NCBI GenBank assembly: GCA_947307225.1
Contig: CAMZIL010000005.1
Location: 1-64,000 of the forward strand
DNA length: 64,000 nt
Reading direction: 5' to 3'
Origin: an uncultured Candidatus Saccharibacteria bacterium
GTDB taxonomy: Bacteria; Patescibacteriota; Saccharimonadia; Saccharimonadales; Saccharimonadaceae
This document shows, piece after piece, positions 19,720-28,343 of this stretch (position 1 is the first letter of the stretch; each line of letters begins with the position of its first letter). The notes beneath the pieces were generated by a model that was given only the letters and a program-made list of their open reading frames with translations, searched no databases and was not told the DNA's origin. Both the position numbers and the translations under genes were made by a program.

Positions 19720-20892
19720 TAGGATTTTTTCGTCTTTAATCTCGTCTGGCAAATAGTTCTTGTCGAGCTTGAAGCCGGCTTCCCATTTTTGGCCTTCGCC
19801 AAAGCCGAGCTCTTTCATGAGCTTCGTTGGGGCATTGCGGAGCCAAATCGGCACTGGCAAGCCCATCGTGCGGCGCGCCAAATCTTGCGCCTTGTACCAA
19901 GCATCGGTCGTCTCGCGGGACTTCTTTGCCTTCGCAAGCGCAGTTGTGACGTGCGCGAGAATGAGACCACTCTCTGGCATACCGATTCGCTCGACCGCCA
20001 TGAAAGCATTGAGCGCAAGGTCGAGTGCACCGTTGCCGGCTAGACCAATATCCTCGGAAGCGAAAATCACCATGCGGCGTGCGACGAACTTCGGATCTTC
20101 GCCGGCATTCAGCATGCGCGCGAGATAATACAGCGCCGCATCGGCATCGCCGCCACGCATCGATTTAATAAACGCAGAAATATTATCGTAATGATTGTCA
20201 CCTTTTTTATCGTAGCCTGGGACTTTGCGACCGGCCGCTTCGAGTACTTCCTGCACGCCAACTTTTTGCGAGAGGCTGAGCGCAAGTTCGAGATCGCCAA
20301 GCGCAGAGCGGGCGTCGCCGCCAGACAGTTCGGCGAGATAATCGATCGCCGCGGCGGTCACGCGCTTCGTGGCCTTTTCAGCCTTAATCGCGCGCTTGAG
20401 GACGGTAATAATATCGTCTTTGCTGAGATGCTTCACGGTGACGACACGGCTGCGAGAAAGTAGCGGGGAAATCACCTCAAAGCTCGGGTTCTCGGTCGTC
20501 GCGCCAATGAGGGTAATCAGGCCAGATTCGACATGCGGTAAAAATGCATCCTGCTGCGCCTTGTTGAAACGGTGGATTTCATCCACGAACAGCACGGTGC
20601 GCTGCTTTAGATTCCAGTTTCGGCGAGCCTGTTCGACGACCTTTTCGACGTCTTTTTTACCGCTCGTCACCGCGGAAATCTCAACAAAATCCGCCTTGAA
20701 CTCATTCGCAATAATGCGCGCGAGTGTTGTCTTGCCGGTCCCTGGAGGGCCCCAGAAAATAATGTTTACTGGCTCTTGTTTACGGACGATTTCGGTCAAG
20801 ATTTTGCCATCGCCAATAATATCATCTTGTCCCACCACCTCATCGAGCGTCTTTGGACGCATTCGTTCAGCGAGCGGGATTCTATTGTCCAT
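19717..20892 (-). CDS. rarA: Replication-associated recombination ATPase RarA/MgsA
   Basis: PLAERMRPKTLDEVVGQDDI, WGPPGTGKTTLARIIA, FVDEIHRFNKAQQDAFLPHVE. Confidence 0.95.
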   Translation of the reverse strand: MDNRIPLAERMRPKTLDEVVGQDDIIGDGKILTEIVRKQEPVNIIFWGPPGTGKTTLARIIANEFKADFVEISAVTSGKKDVEKVVEQARRNWNLKQRTVLFVDEIHRFNKAQQDAFLPHVESGLITLIGATTENPSFEVISPLLSRSRVVTVKHLSKDDIITVLKRAIKAEKATKRVTAAAIDYLAELSGGDARSALGDLELALSLSQKVGVQEVLEAAGRKVPGYDKKGDNHYDNISAFIKSMRGGDADAALYYLARMLNAGEDPKFVARRMVIFASEDIGLAGNGALDLALNAFMAVERIGMPESGLILAHVTTALAKAKKSRETTDAWYKAQDLARRTMGLPVPIWLRNAPTKLMKELGFGEGQKWEAGFKLDKNYLPDEIKDEKIL

Positions 20893-21880
20893 ATTTTTCC
20901 TTCATAACGCGCTTAGCTTCGCGTAGGATTGCGAGTTCGCGGACAGTAAAGAACTTCATTTGGTAGATTTTGTCGCTCGTGTCGATCGCCTCTAGCGCGC
21001 TGATAGCGGCATCAATATCGTCATACCATTCTAGCTGGAAACCGTCCTCGATTTCGTCCTCCATCAGATTGGCGCCAACGAACTTGCCGGCGCGTGCAAT
21101 GAATGCGTAGGATACATTATATTGGGTGAATTTATGGCGGGTTTCGTGCGTGTAGCCAAGCGGAATAATATCGTGAATCTCGTAGCCGGCTTCTTCGTGG
21201 ACTTCGCGACGGAGCGCCTCTTCGATTAACTCGCCCTCGTCGATGCCGCCGCCGGGCAGCTTGTAGCAGCCGCGGTTCGTGGAGTTGATCAGGGCAACGC
21301 GGCCATTCTCGTCAAACATGACAGCGCGTGCTGCGGTGCGCGTAATGAAACTTGCCTCATCGCCGTCTTCTGGTAGACCGAAATCTTTATCGCGGAAGCG
21401 CGCGATGCAGTGGTCCGGCGTGTAGTTTACTTTGTAATCTTTCAATTCATTATGCTCGTCGTAGCGGAAATAAGAATCCGTTTTCTTTCCACGCAAAGCG
21501 TCTGGCATCCAATGGATGGCGTCACTCCACATTTTGTTGTACGGAATATCGTTGACCGAGCACCATTCTGGCGCGAGCTCAGGCGTTTCGGTCGGCTCGC
21601 CCTCAAAATCATCGGAAACATAGACATGCATGATATCGGTTTCAGGCTGGCCCTTATAATAAAGATCGCGGAAAATAACCTGCGCAACCTCTTCGCAAGC
21701 GTTCACCTTGATGCCGACCTCTTCGGCGGTTTCGCGAATTGCGGCCTGTTTTGGCGTCTCGCCTGGCTCGACTTTTCCGCCGGGCGTCACAAGCTTGCCG
21801 GCGCCAAAACCAGTCTTCTTTACGCCGAGTAAAACCTTGCCGTCGCGCCTCAAAAGCGTCTGCGCCAAATGTCTAATCAT
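20882..21880 (-). CDS. Tandem (double) Nudix hydrolase
   Basis: Two Nudix boxes: GGKVEPGETPKQAAIRETAEEVGI and GGGIDEGELIEEALRREVHEEAGYEI. Confidence 0.88.
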   Translation of the reverse strand: MIRHLAQTLLRRDGKVLLGVKKTGFGAGKLVTPGGKVEPGETPKQAAIRETAEEVGIKVNACEEVAQVIFRDLYYKGQPETDIMHVYVSDDFEGEPTETPELAPEWCSVNDIPYNKMWSDAIHWMPDALRGKKTDSYFRYDEHNELKDYKVNYTPDHCIARFRDKDFGLPEDGDEASFITRTAARAVMFDENGRVALINSTNRGCYKLPGGGIDEGELIEEALRREVHEEAGYEIHDIIPLGYTHETRHKFTQYNVSYAFIARAGKFVGANLMEDEIEDGFQLEWYDDIDAAISALEAIDTSDKIYQMKFFTVRELAILREAKRVMKEKYGQ

Positions 21881-21889
21881 AATCCTCCT

Positions 21890-22558
21890 CTAGGCGCCAA
21901 GTGGCCTAGTTCTTAAGATATATAATACCCCATTTACGAAGCCCCAGTCCAGGCTGATCGGCTCACCAATCGCCTTTTCGGCCTTACGTATTGCACGGTA
22001 AAGCGTCTGGACTTGTTCAGCCTCTAGGTAGGTCTGCTCCTCGTCGCTTTCAAGCGAAACGGTGCCGTCGCGCTTGTCTAGAAGTATCATCTCTGGCTCA
22101 TCGTCGTCGCCGAGTACACTGTTGCTGGCCCAGAGGCTGGTTTCGATTAAGACCTCGTCATGAGCCCCGGTATATGGGTTTTGCGAATAAATCGTGCCCA
22201 TGAGCTCGCCGTCCAGATATTCCTGAACAATCACGGCGCAGGGCTGCCAACGCTTGGCGGCATCTGCCTGCAGGGAAATAACGGTGTCAATCAATTCGTC
22301 GCGCGCAACCGGAACTCTAACTTCGCCTGCCAAATTATCCGGAATTGGGGAAGTGCGAACGACGCATTTATCGAGCTGCAATCTGTCATATTCGCGCAAA
22401 ATCTCGTTACTCAGACCGTATCCGACGTGCTTGTCGATTGGTATGACAAAGCCGCGCGCGATTTTTAGCTCGGTGCGCATGGTTTTTGCGAGATATGATC
22501 CCAGTTTGCCGACGATCTTCACGTCGTCGCTAGAATCGAGCATTAACAGATTGCCCAT
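21890..22558 (-). CDS. Stand-alone PEP synthase/PPDK-like nucleotide-binding domain
   Basis: VRTSPIPDNLAGEVRV..., VIVQEYLDGELMGTIYSQNPYTG, LDWGFVNGVLYILRTRP. Start at MGNLLMLDSS. Confidence 0.6.
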   Translation of the reverse strand: MGNLLMLDSSDDVKIVGKLGSYLAKTMRTELKIARGFVIPIDKHVGYGLSNEILREYDRLQLDKCVVRTSPIPDNLAGEVRVPVARDELIDTVISLQADAAKRWQPCAVIVQEYLDGELMGTIYSQNPYTGAHDEVLIETSLWASNSVLGDDDEPEMILLDKRDGTVSLESDEEQTYLEAEQVQTLYRAIRKAEKAIGEPISLDWGFVNGVLYILRTRPLGA

Positions 22559-22565
22559 GGGGTAT

Positions 22566-22609
22566 ATTATACCATAGATATTGACTTTTTTGGCATTTTG
22601 TGCTATAAT
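22566..22609. promoter_or_regulatory. Overlapping divergent promoters
   Basis: Plus TTGACT-N17-TATAAT (22581-22609); minus extended -10 TATGGTATAAT ends 9 nt from the plus -35. Confidence 0.6.
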
Positions 22610-22627
22610 GAATATATTCCCATTATG

Positions 22628-22652
22628 TGGCTCTGGGAGAGCCAAGATTTTT
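22628..22652 (+). promoter_or_regulatory. Leader hairpin followed by U-run (possible attenuator)
   Basis: TGGCTCT GGG AGAGCCA AGATTTTTT. Confidence 0.5.
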
Positions 22653-22674
22653 TCAAAGAAAGGATGGTAGCTTT

Positions 22675-23313
22675 ATGGCAACATCGATTAACGAACTGGA
22701 ACTCAAGGTACAGGCTGCTGAGGAGAAATTCTCACAGCGTTCAGATGATCTCGCGGAGGCTCAGGCAAATCTGGCTAATGCCCAGAATGCGTTCAGACTC
22801 GCGCAGCAGAATGAAGGTGAGGCTCGTAAGCAGCTCGACGAGGCCAACAAGGCTCTCGCGGCAGCAAAGGCGGCTCAGGCACAGCTGAAGGAGGATATCG
22901 AGAAGGCCTCGGAACGACCGGCGCCGGTAATCTCAGCGGAAGCGGCGATCGAATCATTCGAGAGCAGTCAGCAGAGATACAGTATCACGGCGGAGGAGAT
23001 CTTCGCCGGCAAGCCGATTCCTCCCGCACAGCCCGCCCCGCAGTCCGTGGTCGCCCCCGTCGTAGAGACCCCTAAGAAGTCTCAGACGACGGTCTCGGCA
23101 GCAGAGATCTTCGCGGCTGCAGAGAAGGCTCCGGCTCCTCAGGCTGTTGAACAGGCGCCTGCGCCTGCACCCGTCGTTGTCGCCGAAGCAAACGACGAGG
23201 CAGCCGAAGAGGAAGCTGAAGAAGGTGAAGACGACGAATCTGAGTCGGCCACCAAGACGAGTCTTCTCGACGTAGGTCGTAACTACTATAACGACCCCGA
23301 CGAGATTGAGTAA
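22675..23313 (+). CDS. Coiled-coil protein with Pro/Ala-rich and acidic C-terminal region
   Basis: Heptad-rich N-terminal half; ATG at 22675 with RBS AAAGGATGG. Confidence 0.65.
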   Translation: MATSINELELKVQAAEEKFSQRSDDLAEAQANLANAQNAFRLAQQNEGEARKQLDEANKALAAAKAAQAQLKEDIEKASERPAPVISAEAAIESFESSQQRYSITAEEIFAGKPIPPAQPAPQSVVAPVVETPKKSQTTVSAAEIFAAAEKAPAPQAVEQAPAPAPVVVAEANDEAAEEEAEEGEDDESESATKTSLLDVGRNYYNDPDEIE

Positions 23314-23348
23314 TCCCTCAAACAAGAACCCATCCACCGCGTAAGCAA

Positions 23349-23382
23349 AAAACCACTGCAGTCTGACTGCGGTGGTTTTAAT
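23349..23382. terminator. Terminator between convergent genes
   Basis: AACCACTGCAGTCTGACTGCGGTGGTTTT. Confidence 0.65.
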
Positions 23383-23396
23383 TTTGCCCAAAATTA

Positions 23397-24137
23397 TTAA
23401 GCTTTGAAGATATTTTTGATATCGTTTGGAAGCATAATTACGGTCTTCTGGCTTGGATCGGAAGAGATCTTTTCAAGCGTTTGAAGAGTACGGATTTGGA
23501 TACCGCCTGGCGTATTGGCGAGCAAGTGTGCAGCCTCGGCAACGCTCTTTGCAGCAGATTTTTCACCTTCTGCAACGATGATTGCGGCGCGGCGCTCGCG
23601 CTCAGCCTCTGCCTGCTTTGCCATGGCGCGCTTCATATCGCCTGGGAGCTCGATGTTCTGGAGCTTCACGTTCTCGATGTCGATACCCCACTTATCGGTT
23701 TCCTTGTCGACGATCTCCTTGATCTGGGCGGAAATCTCATCACGCTTTGAGAGGAGCTCATCAAGCTCGAAGTTACCGGTGATATCGCGGAGAGCAGCCT
23801 GCGCGAAGTTGGTGGTTGCATAGATGTAGTTCGTAGTCTCGAGCAAAGCCTTTGCTGGATCTAGTACGCGGAAGTAGACGATAGCATCGACGCCGACCGT
23901 GACGTTATCCTTGGTGATGACTTCCTGCTTTGGCACGTCGATAGGCGTGGAACGTACATCGACGCGAGACATGGTCTGTAGATATGGGATAATCACACGA
24001 AGACCTGGCTGCTTGATGCCGGTGTATTTACCAAGCGTAAAGACGACGCCGCGCTCGAATTGGCGCACGACGCGACAGCCTGGCAGGATCACGAGCAGGA
24101 TCACGAAGACGATTACAGTTAATATTACCGCTGGCAT
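23397..24137 (-). CDS. SPFH/Band 7 (stomatin-like) protein
   Basis: GCRVVRQFERGVVFTLGKYTGIKQPGLRVIIPYLQTMSRVDVR. Confidence 0.93.
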   Translation of the reverse strand: MPAVILTVIVFVILLVILPGCRVVRQFERGVVFTLGKYTGIKQPGLRVIIPYLQTMSRVDVRSTPIDVPKQEVITKDNVTVGVDAIVYFRVLDPAKALLETTNYIYATTNFAQAALRDITGNFELDELLSKRDEISAQIKEIVDKETDKWGIDIENVKLQNIELPGDMKRAMAKQAEAERERRAAIIVAEGEKSAAKSVAEAAHLLANTPGGIQIRTLQTLEKISSDPSQKTVIMLPNDIKNIFKA

Positions 24138-24183
24138 TATAACCTCCTTTTTTCTTTATTCTATTATAGCAAAAATCTTAAGT

Positions 24184-24903
24184 TTATTTGGTCGACAAAC
24201 CGGCATCCATCATGCGTTTGACTTCTTTGTAGTCGTTGTCGGTATTCCAGTTCCCGGCAAAACCGCTAGTCTTAAACTTGTCGAATACGAAATATGGCAC
24301 GCCGCCATTGGTTTTTGACAACGCCTTTTTAGTATTAGCATCAAGCTCCTTGGCTGTCTCGTGGTTCTCCATACAGCTGACAAGCTTGTCGCGGTCGATG
24401 CTTTCTAGGCCGTCGGCAATATCGTAGAAGTAGCCGTTATCTAGATTTGGGATCTTTTCGGCATAGCGATCGACGCCGATACCTTTGGAGTGATAATCGG
24501 CATATAGCTTTGCGATTAAGGCGTAGTAGTAGCTCCAGAAATCACCTTGCTTTGCAGCGCAATAGGCCGCCTCGCCAGCTGGTCGGCTATTATCGGAGTG
24601 GCCGTTCTCGTAGTTCATGTCGGTGACGCGAATCTCGAAGAGAACATTATGGTTGTCGATGTATTCCTTTTTCCAGCTATCATAATGCGCTGAAACGGCA
24701 TCGGAGAACTTGTCGCAGTACGGGCAAAAGATGTCAGTATACATCGCGAAATGATGTTTTGCGGTCTCGGCGTTACCGATTGTCATCTTATCGTTCCAGG
24801 ACGTCATGTCTGGTGGCGCTGGATTAAGCGCATTGAAGATGATGATCCCAAAGAATAGCCCTACGACGGCTACTAAAAGGCCGATTCTAATGGCTTTTTG
24901 CAT
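24184..24903 (-). CDS. DsbA/thioredoxin-like thiol-disulfide protein, membrane anchored
   Basis: Single N-terminal TM; MYTDIFCPYCDKFSDAVSAHY; GGVPYFVFDKFKTSG. Confidence 0.8.
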   Translation of the reverse strand: MQKAIRIGLLVAVVGLFFGIIIFNALNPAPPDMTSWNDKMTIGNAETAKHHFAMYTDIFCPYCDKFSDAVSAHYDSWKKEYIDNHNVLFEIRVTDMNYENGHSDNSRPAGEAAYCAAKQGDFWSYYYALIAKLYADYHSKGIGVDRYAEKIPNLDNGYFYDIADGLESIDRDKLVSCMENHETAKELDANTKKALSKTNGGVPYFVFDKFKTSGFAGNWNTDNDYKEVKRMMDAGLSTK

Positions 24904-25498
24904 GTTCCTCCTTGTAGTTCTTGCTGCTAATTATAATGTAGTTGATATAACCTAAGCGTACGATCGTGAATAGTAGTAGGCCGAATGCCAGGATCATGAA
25001 GATTAGGCTGATTGTCTCGGCGAGAGCGACTGCGCTAGCGCCCGCAATGGCGGAGAGTAGAGGTGTTAGAAGGCCGACTCCGCAGCTTGGGCAGCCCAGG
25101 GCGATAAAGCCGAGAATGGCGCCGACGCCACCGGTGCTAGCTCCGTCGAGGGCATGATTTTTCTCGCGGTTGCGCCAAGCAAAGATGAGCTGCATGATAA
25201 CGATCGCCTGGAATAGCGATAAGAAGACAATTGTTAGCCCATAAAGAGAAGTGAAGTTCTCTAGCATCGCTGGAAATATGCGCCCCATGACGTCAAGTTT
25301 GTCGCCAATGCCAAGCCCGGACCAGATCAATTGCCAATTACTGTCGCCATCTCTAAAAAAGGTAAAAATATAGAGAACAACGATGAAGCTGACGATAAAA
25401 GCACATAGGTATTTTGGTCGCTTTAGCAGATAGCCTGCGCTAACAAGCGCAAACTTGCTACGATCCGCAATCGTCTCGACTATTTTTCGGATTGCCAT
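24887..25498 (-). CDS. Polytopic membrane protein with GCPSCG motif
   Basis: Hydrophobic segments plus LGCPSCGVGLLTPLLSAIAG; overlaps the neighbouring dsbA-like and superoxide reductase genes. Confidence 0.6.
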   Translation of the reverse strand: MAIRKIVETIADRSKFALVSAGYLLKRPKYLCAFIVSFIVVLYIFTFFRDGDSNWQLIWSGLGIGDKLDVMGRIFPAMLENFTSLYGLTIVFLSLFQAIVIMQLIFAWRNREKNHALDGASTGGVGAILGFIALGCPSCGVGLLTPLLSAIAGASAVALAETISLIFMILAFGLLLFTIVRLGYINYIIISSKNYKEEHAKSH

Positions 25499-25872
25499 AG
25501 GCCGTGGATGTTGCAGAACGCGTATGCGCGAACTTTACCGTTGCCAGACATCTTTGAGAACTTTACGACTGGTGGGGTAGTGACGCCAAGCTTCTGAATC
25601 TCGACACGCTCACCATCGGTAAGAGCGATCCACTCGACGCGATGCTCTGGGGTCATTGGGTGGAGTTGTAGGCCAACCTGTACCTCAGTATCGTTCTGAT
25701 TGAGCTCAATAATCGGAGCATGCTTTTCGCTACCTTCTGTGCCATGAATGTGATCAAGAATCTCCATGTCGGAACCACAGCAAGTAGGGCGGACATTCGG
25801 ATCGACCATCACAAACAATAAATTACCGCAGGTATTGCAACGGTAAAACTTTAAACCCTCTTGATCTTCCAT
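25480..25872 (-). CDS. Desulfoferrodoxin / superoxide reductase
   Basis: CNTCGN...PTCCGSDM (center I), EKHAP, LHPMTPEHRVEWI, CNIHGLW (center II). Confidence 0.93.
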   Translation of the reverse strand: MEDQEGLKFYRCNTCGNLLFVMVDPNVRPTCCGSDMEILDHIHGTEGSEKHAPIIELNQNDTEVQVGLQLHPMTPEHRVEWIALTDGERVEIQKLGVTTPPVVKFSKMSGNGKVRAYAFCNIHGLWQSEK

Positions 25873-26034
25873 AAACCTCCTTAATTACTTATATTTTACC
25901 GTACTCTTTGTGCTTTTTCCACTACCACTTTGGATTATTATTTCACACTACTTTTTTGAAAAGTCAATAGATTTTGGATTTCTACCCCTGTTAATTCCTA
26001 AAATATCATAGAATAAATATAGAAAAAGTCAAGG

Positions 26035-26063
26035 TTGACGCCAAAAGCGCTTGCGTATAAAAT
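26035..26063 (+). promoter_or_regulatory. Promoter TTGACG-N17-TAAAAT
   Basis: TTGACG 26035-26040, TAAAAT 26058-26063. Confidence 0.65.
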
Positions 26064-26068
26064 ATACG

Positions 26069-26152
26069 CAGAAGGTGTGCATCGGACGGAATGTTGAGAG
26101 ATCCGCCGGATGCGAGAAAAATGAGCCCAATCTGCGAAGGGCTTATTTTTAT
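26069..26152 (+). ncRNA. Unassigned small structured RNA ending in a terminator
   Basis: Stem GCAUC/GAUGC with inner CGGA/UCCG; terminator AUGAGCCC-N10-GGGCUUAU followed by Us. Confidence 0.55.
26121..26152 (+). terminator. Rho-independent terminator
   Basis: ATGAGCCCAATCTGCGAAGGGCTTATTTTT. Confidence 0.65.
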
Positions 26153-26189
26153 TCCTAGCTGGCTATTTTATATGCTAAAATAATCTCAT

Positions 26190-26263
26190 GGCGCGTTGGC
26201 GGAGCAGTTACGCAGAGGTCTGCAAAACCTCGTAGACCAGTGCAACTCTGGTACGCACCTCCA
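26190..26263 (+). tRNA. tRNA-Cys (GCA), CCA encoded
   Basis: Anticodon arm GAGGU-CUGCAAA-ACCUC, acceptor GGCGCGU/ACGCACC, U73, CCA. Confidence 0.9.
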
Positions 26264-26282
26264 AGATTATTTAGGTATCTTT

Positions 26283-26369
26283 GCCCGAGTGGCGGAATTG
26301 GTATACGCGGCGGACTTAAAATCCGCTTCCTTTACCGGATTATGAGTTCGAGTCTCATCTCGGGCACCA
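26283..26369 (+). tRNA. tRNA-Leu (UAA), CCA encoded
   Basis: Acceptor GCCCGAG/CTCGGGC, long variable arm, anticodon loop with TAA, T-loop TTCGAGT. Confidence 0.95.
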
Positions 26370-26415
26370 GCAATGGCATTACGCCAATAATAATAATTAA
26401 AAGGGGCATTTTTTT

Positions 26416-26922
26416 ATGAATGAACAACCTGCAGCCGCACCGGCGAAGAAAAAGAATGAAAAACTAACCGGCTGGCTCGGTACCTATGTCGTTATGACTG
26501 TTATCGGCGTAGCGTATTCTCTTATTAGCATCTTTAAAAACAACTCCGAAGTTCTCTCAGAGTGCAATGGCGCAAAGTTGTCGCTCGTGAAGAAGTTCTG
26601 CGACGAAGTCACTGGCCCAATCGGTCTCGAGATGACGATGATCATTATTATCGCTATCTTGGCAATTATTGGCGTCGTACTCGTCTACAAGCGCAAAAAG
26701 ATCTCCATCCCATATGTAATTGCATTCGAGGCAATCGTCTTGGCTTGGAACATCATTGATTTTGCGATGGCAATGTCAATTCTTGGCCCATGGGGCGAGA
26801 AGCTTCATACTAACTTGACTTCAGGCCTTGTCAGCAGCCTCGTTATCTCGATTGTGTCTGCATGTATCTGGATTCCATTCTTCATCTTCTCGAAGACTGC
26901 GAAAAAAGAGCTCAATCAATAG
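26416..26922 (+). CDS. Polytopic membrane protein of unknown function
   Basis: About 4 hydrophobic segments; RBS-like AAAGGGG. Confidence 0.6.
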   Translation: MNEQPAAAPAKKKNEKLTGWLGTYVVMTVIGVAYSLISIFKNNSEVLSECNGAKLSLVKKFCDEVTGPIGLEMTMIIIIAILAIIGVVLVYKRKKISIPYVIAFEAIVLAWNIIDFAMAMSILGPWGEKLHTNLTSGLVSSLVISIVSACIWIPFFIFSKTAKKELNQ

Positions 26923-26929
26923 TAGCGGA

Positions 26930-26960
26930 AATATTCCTCGGAAACGGGGAATATTTTTTG
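26930..26960 (+). terminator. Rho-independent terminator
   Basis: AATATTCCTCGGAAACGGGGAATATTTTTT. Confidence 0.75.
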
Positions 26961-26971
26961 TCTTTCGAAAA

Positions 26972-26986
26972 TGAAAACCATTTTCA
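26972..26986. promoter_or_regulatory. Candidate Fur/Zur-family operator
   Basis: Perfect inverted repeat TGAAAA-CCA-TTTTCA immediately upstream of the fur-family gene; its right arm overlaps the -35 region. Confidence 0.55.
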
Positions 26987-27015
26987 AATTAAGAAAAACG
27001 TACTAAAATAGATTT

Positions 27016-27411
27016 ATGACATACAATACTCGCCAAAAAGCTCTGATTACGAAAATTATCTCTGAACAGAGCCAGGAATTTACCGTCAAAGATATCTATA
27101 ATGAGTTGATTCGCTTAGGCGAGGAAGTTGGCTTGACGACGATTTATCGCGTGGTAGACGAGCTGCTCGAGGCAGGTAAATTGCGTAAAAATATCTCGGC
27201 TGGCGGTATTGTGCGCTATCAGTATCTAGAAGAATGCGGCCACTCCGGCCACTGCTACCTTAAATGTGGCAATTGCGGCCGACTCGAGCATATGGATTGC
27301 CGCTTGGTGAAGCAACTCATGCAGCATGTTGCCGAAGAACATGGCTTTGAGGCGGACGAGCGCCAGATTATTATTAATGGTAATTGCAAGAAGTGCTGCG
27401 AGGCGAAATGA
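27016..27411 (+). CDS. Fur-family metalloregulator (probably Zur-like)
   Basis: TTIYRVVDELLEAGKLRKN, HCYLKCGNCGRLEHMDC; heads a znuABC-type operon. Confidence 0.88.
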   Translation: MTYNTRQKALITKIISEQSQEFTVKDIYNELIRLGEEVGLTTIYRVVDELLEAGKLRKNISAGGIVRYQYLEECGHSGHCYLKCGNCGRLEHMDCRLVKQLMQHVAEEHGFEADERQIIINGNCKKCCEAK

Positions 27412-28343
27412 AGAATCTGTTCAAAAACGTCGGTCTCCTCGCGTTTAGCTTTATATTTATTATTTTGGTGGCAGTTTTCTGGCCAAAAGAGGCATCAAAA
27501 GATGCTCAGATTATTTCTACTAGCTTTGTTGGTTATGACTTTACGCGCGCAATAGTTGACGATAAGAATAATGTCTCGATGCTCATGAAGCCTGGTGCAG
27601 AAATGCACGAATATGAACCGACGCCGCAAGATATTATCAATATCAAGAACGCGAAACTCTTTATATATATTGGCGGCGAGTCGGAAGAATGGGTTGAAAA
27701 CCTTCTTGCGGACAATGATGTGCCAGCTGAGCGCCGTCTGCGCCTCATGGATTTCGTCGATCTGAAAGTCGAAGAAGAAAAAGAAGGCATGGAAACGGAA
27801 GAAGAGGGCGAGGAAGAAGAATATGATGAACACATTTGGACCAGTATCCCGAACGCGATAAAAATGATTAACGCTATCCGCGAAAAACTGTCGTCCATCA
27901 CTGCCGAAAAGGGCAATATCTATAAGGAGAATGCCGATTCATATATCGCGCGCCTTTCCGCGATCGATAAAGATATCCGCGCGACAGTTGCGGCAAAGAA
28001 TAATCGTACGCTCATCTTTGGCGACCGTTTCCCATTTCGCTATTTCGTCGACGAGTACGACCTAGATTATTACGCAGCATTTCCTGGCTGTTCAGATCAA
28101 ACCGAGGCTAGCGCCAATACGATTTCCGTGCTGACGAAAAAGGCAAAAGAGCTCGGCGCAAAAGCAATTTTCAAGATTGAGATGACGAATGACCGTCTGG
28201 CAAAGACGATTGCCGAAGAAGTTGGCGCCGAAGTATATACGCTCCATGCGGCGCATAATATTTCGGAGGAAGAGTTCAATGGTGGGCTATCATACGCGGA
28301 TATTATGGAGAAAAACGCAGAAACGCTAAAGGAGGCTTTATAA
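27408..28343 (+). CDS. znuA: Metal ABC transporter substrate-binding protein (ZnuA/TroA family)
   Basis: GAEMHEYEPTPQDI, DEHIWTSIPNAIKMI, RTLIFGDRFPFRYFVDEYDL. Confidence 0.88.
   Translation: MKNLFKNVGLLAFSFIFIILVAVFWPKEASKDAQIISTSFVGYDFTRAIVDDKNNVSMLMKPGAEMHEYEPTPQDIINIKNAKLFIYIGGESEEWVENLLADNDVPAERRLRLMDFVDLKVEEEKEGMETEEEGEEEEYDEHIWTSIPNAIKMINAIREKLSSITAEKGNIYKENADSYIARLSAIDKDIRATVAAKNNRTLIFGDRFPFRYFVDEYDLDYYAAFPGCSDQTEASANTISVLTKKAKELGAKAIFKIEMTNDRLAKTIAEEVGAEVYTLHAAHNISEEEFNGGLSYADIMEKNAETLKEAL

Noticed and set aside
22627-22674. Upstream start of the coiled-coil ORF (MALGEPRFFQRKDGSF...)
   Set aside because: That segment is the leader hairpin and RBS; ATG 22675 fits better.
26069-26152. 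Assignment as SRP (4.5S) RNA
   Set aside because: The conserved GGAAGCAGCC-type SRP loop is not visible here or in 10672-10823.
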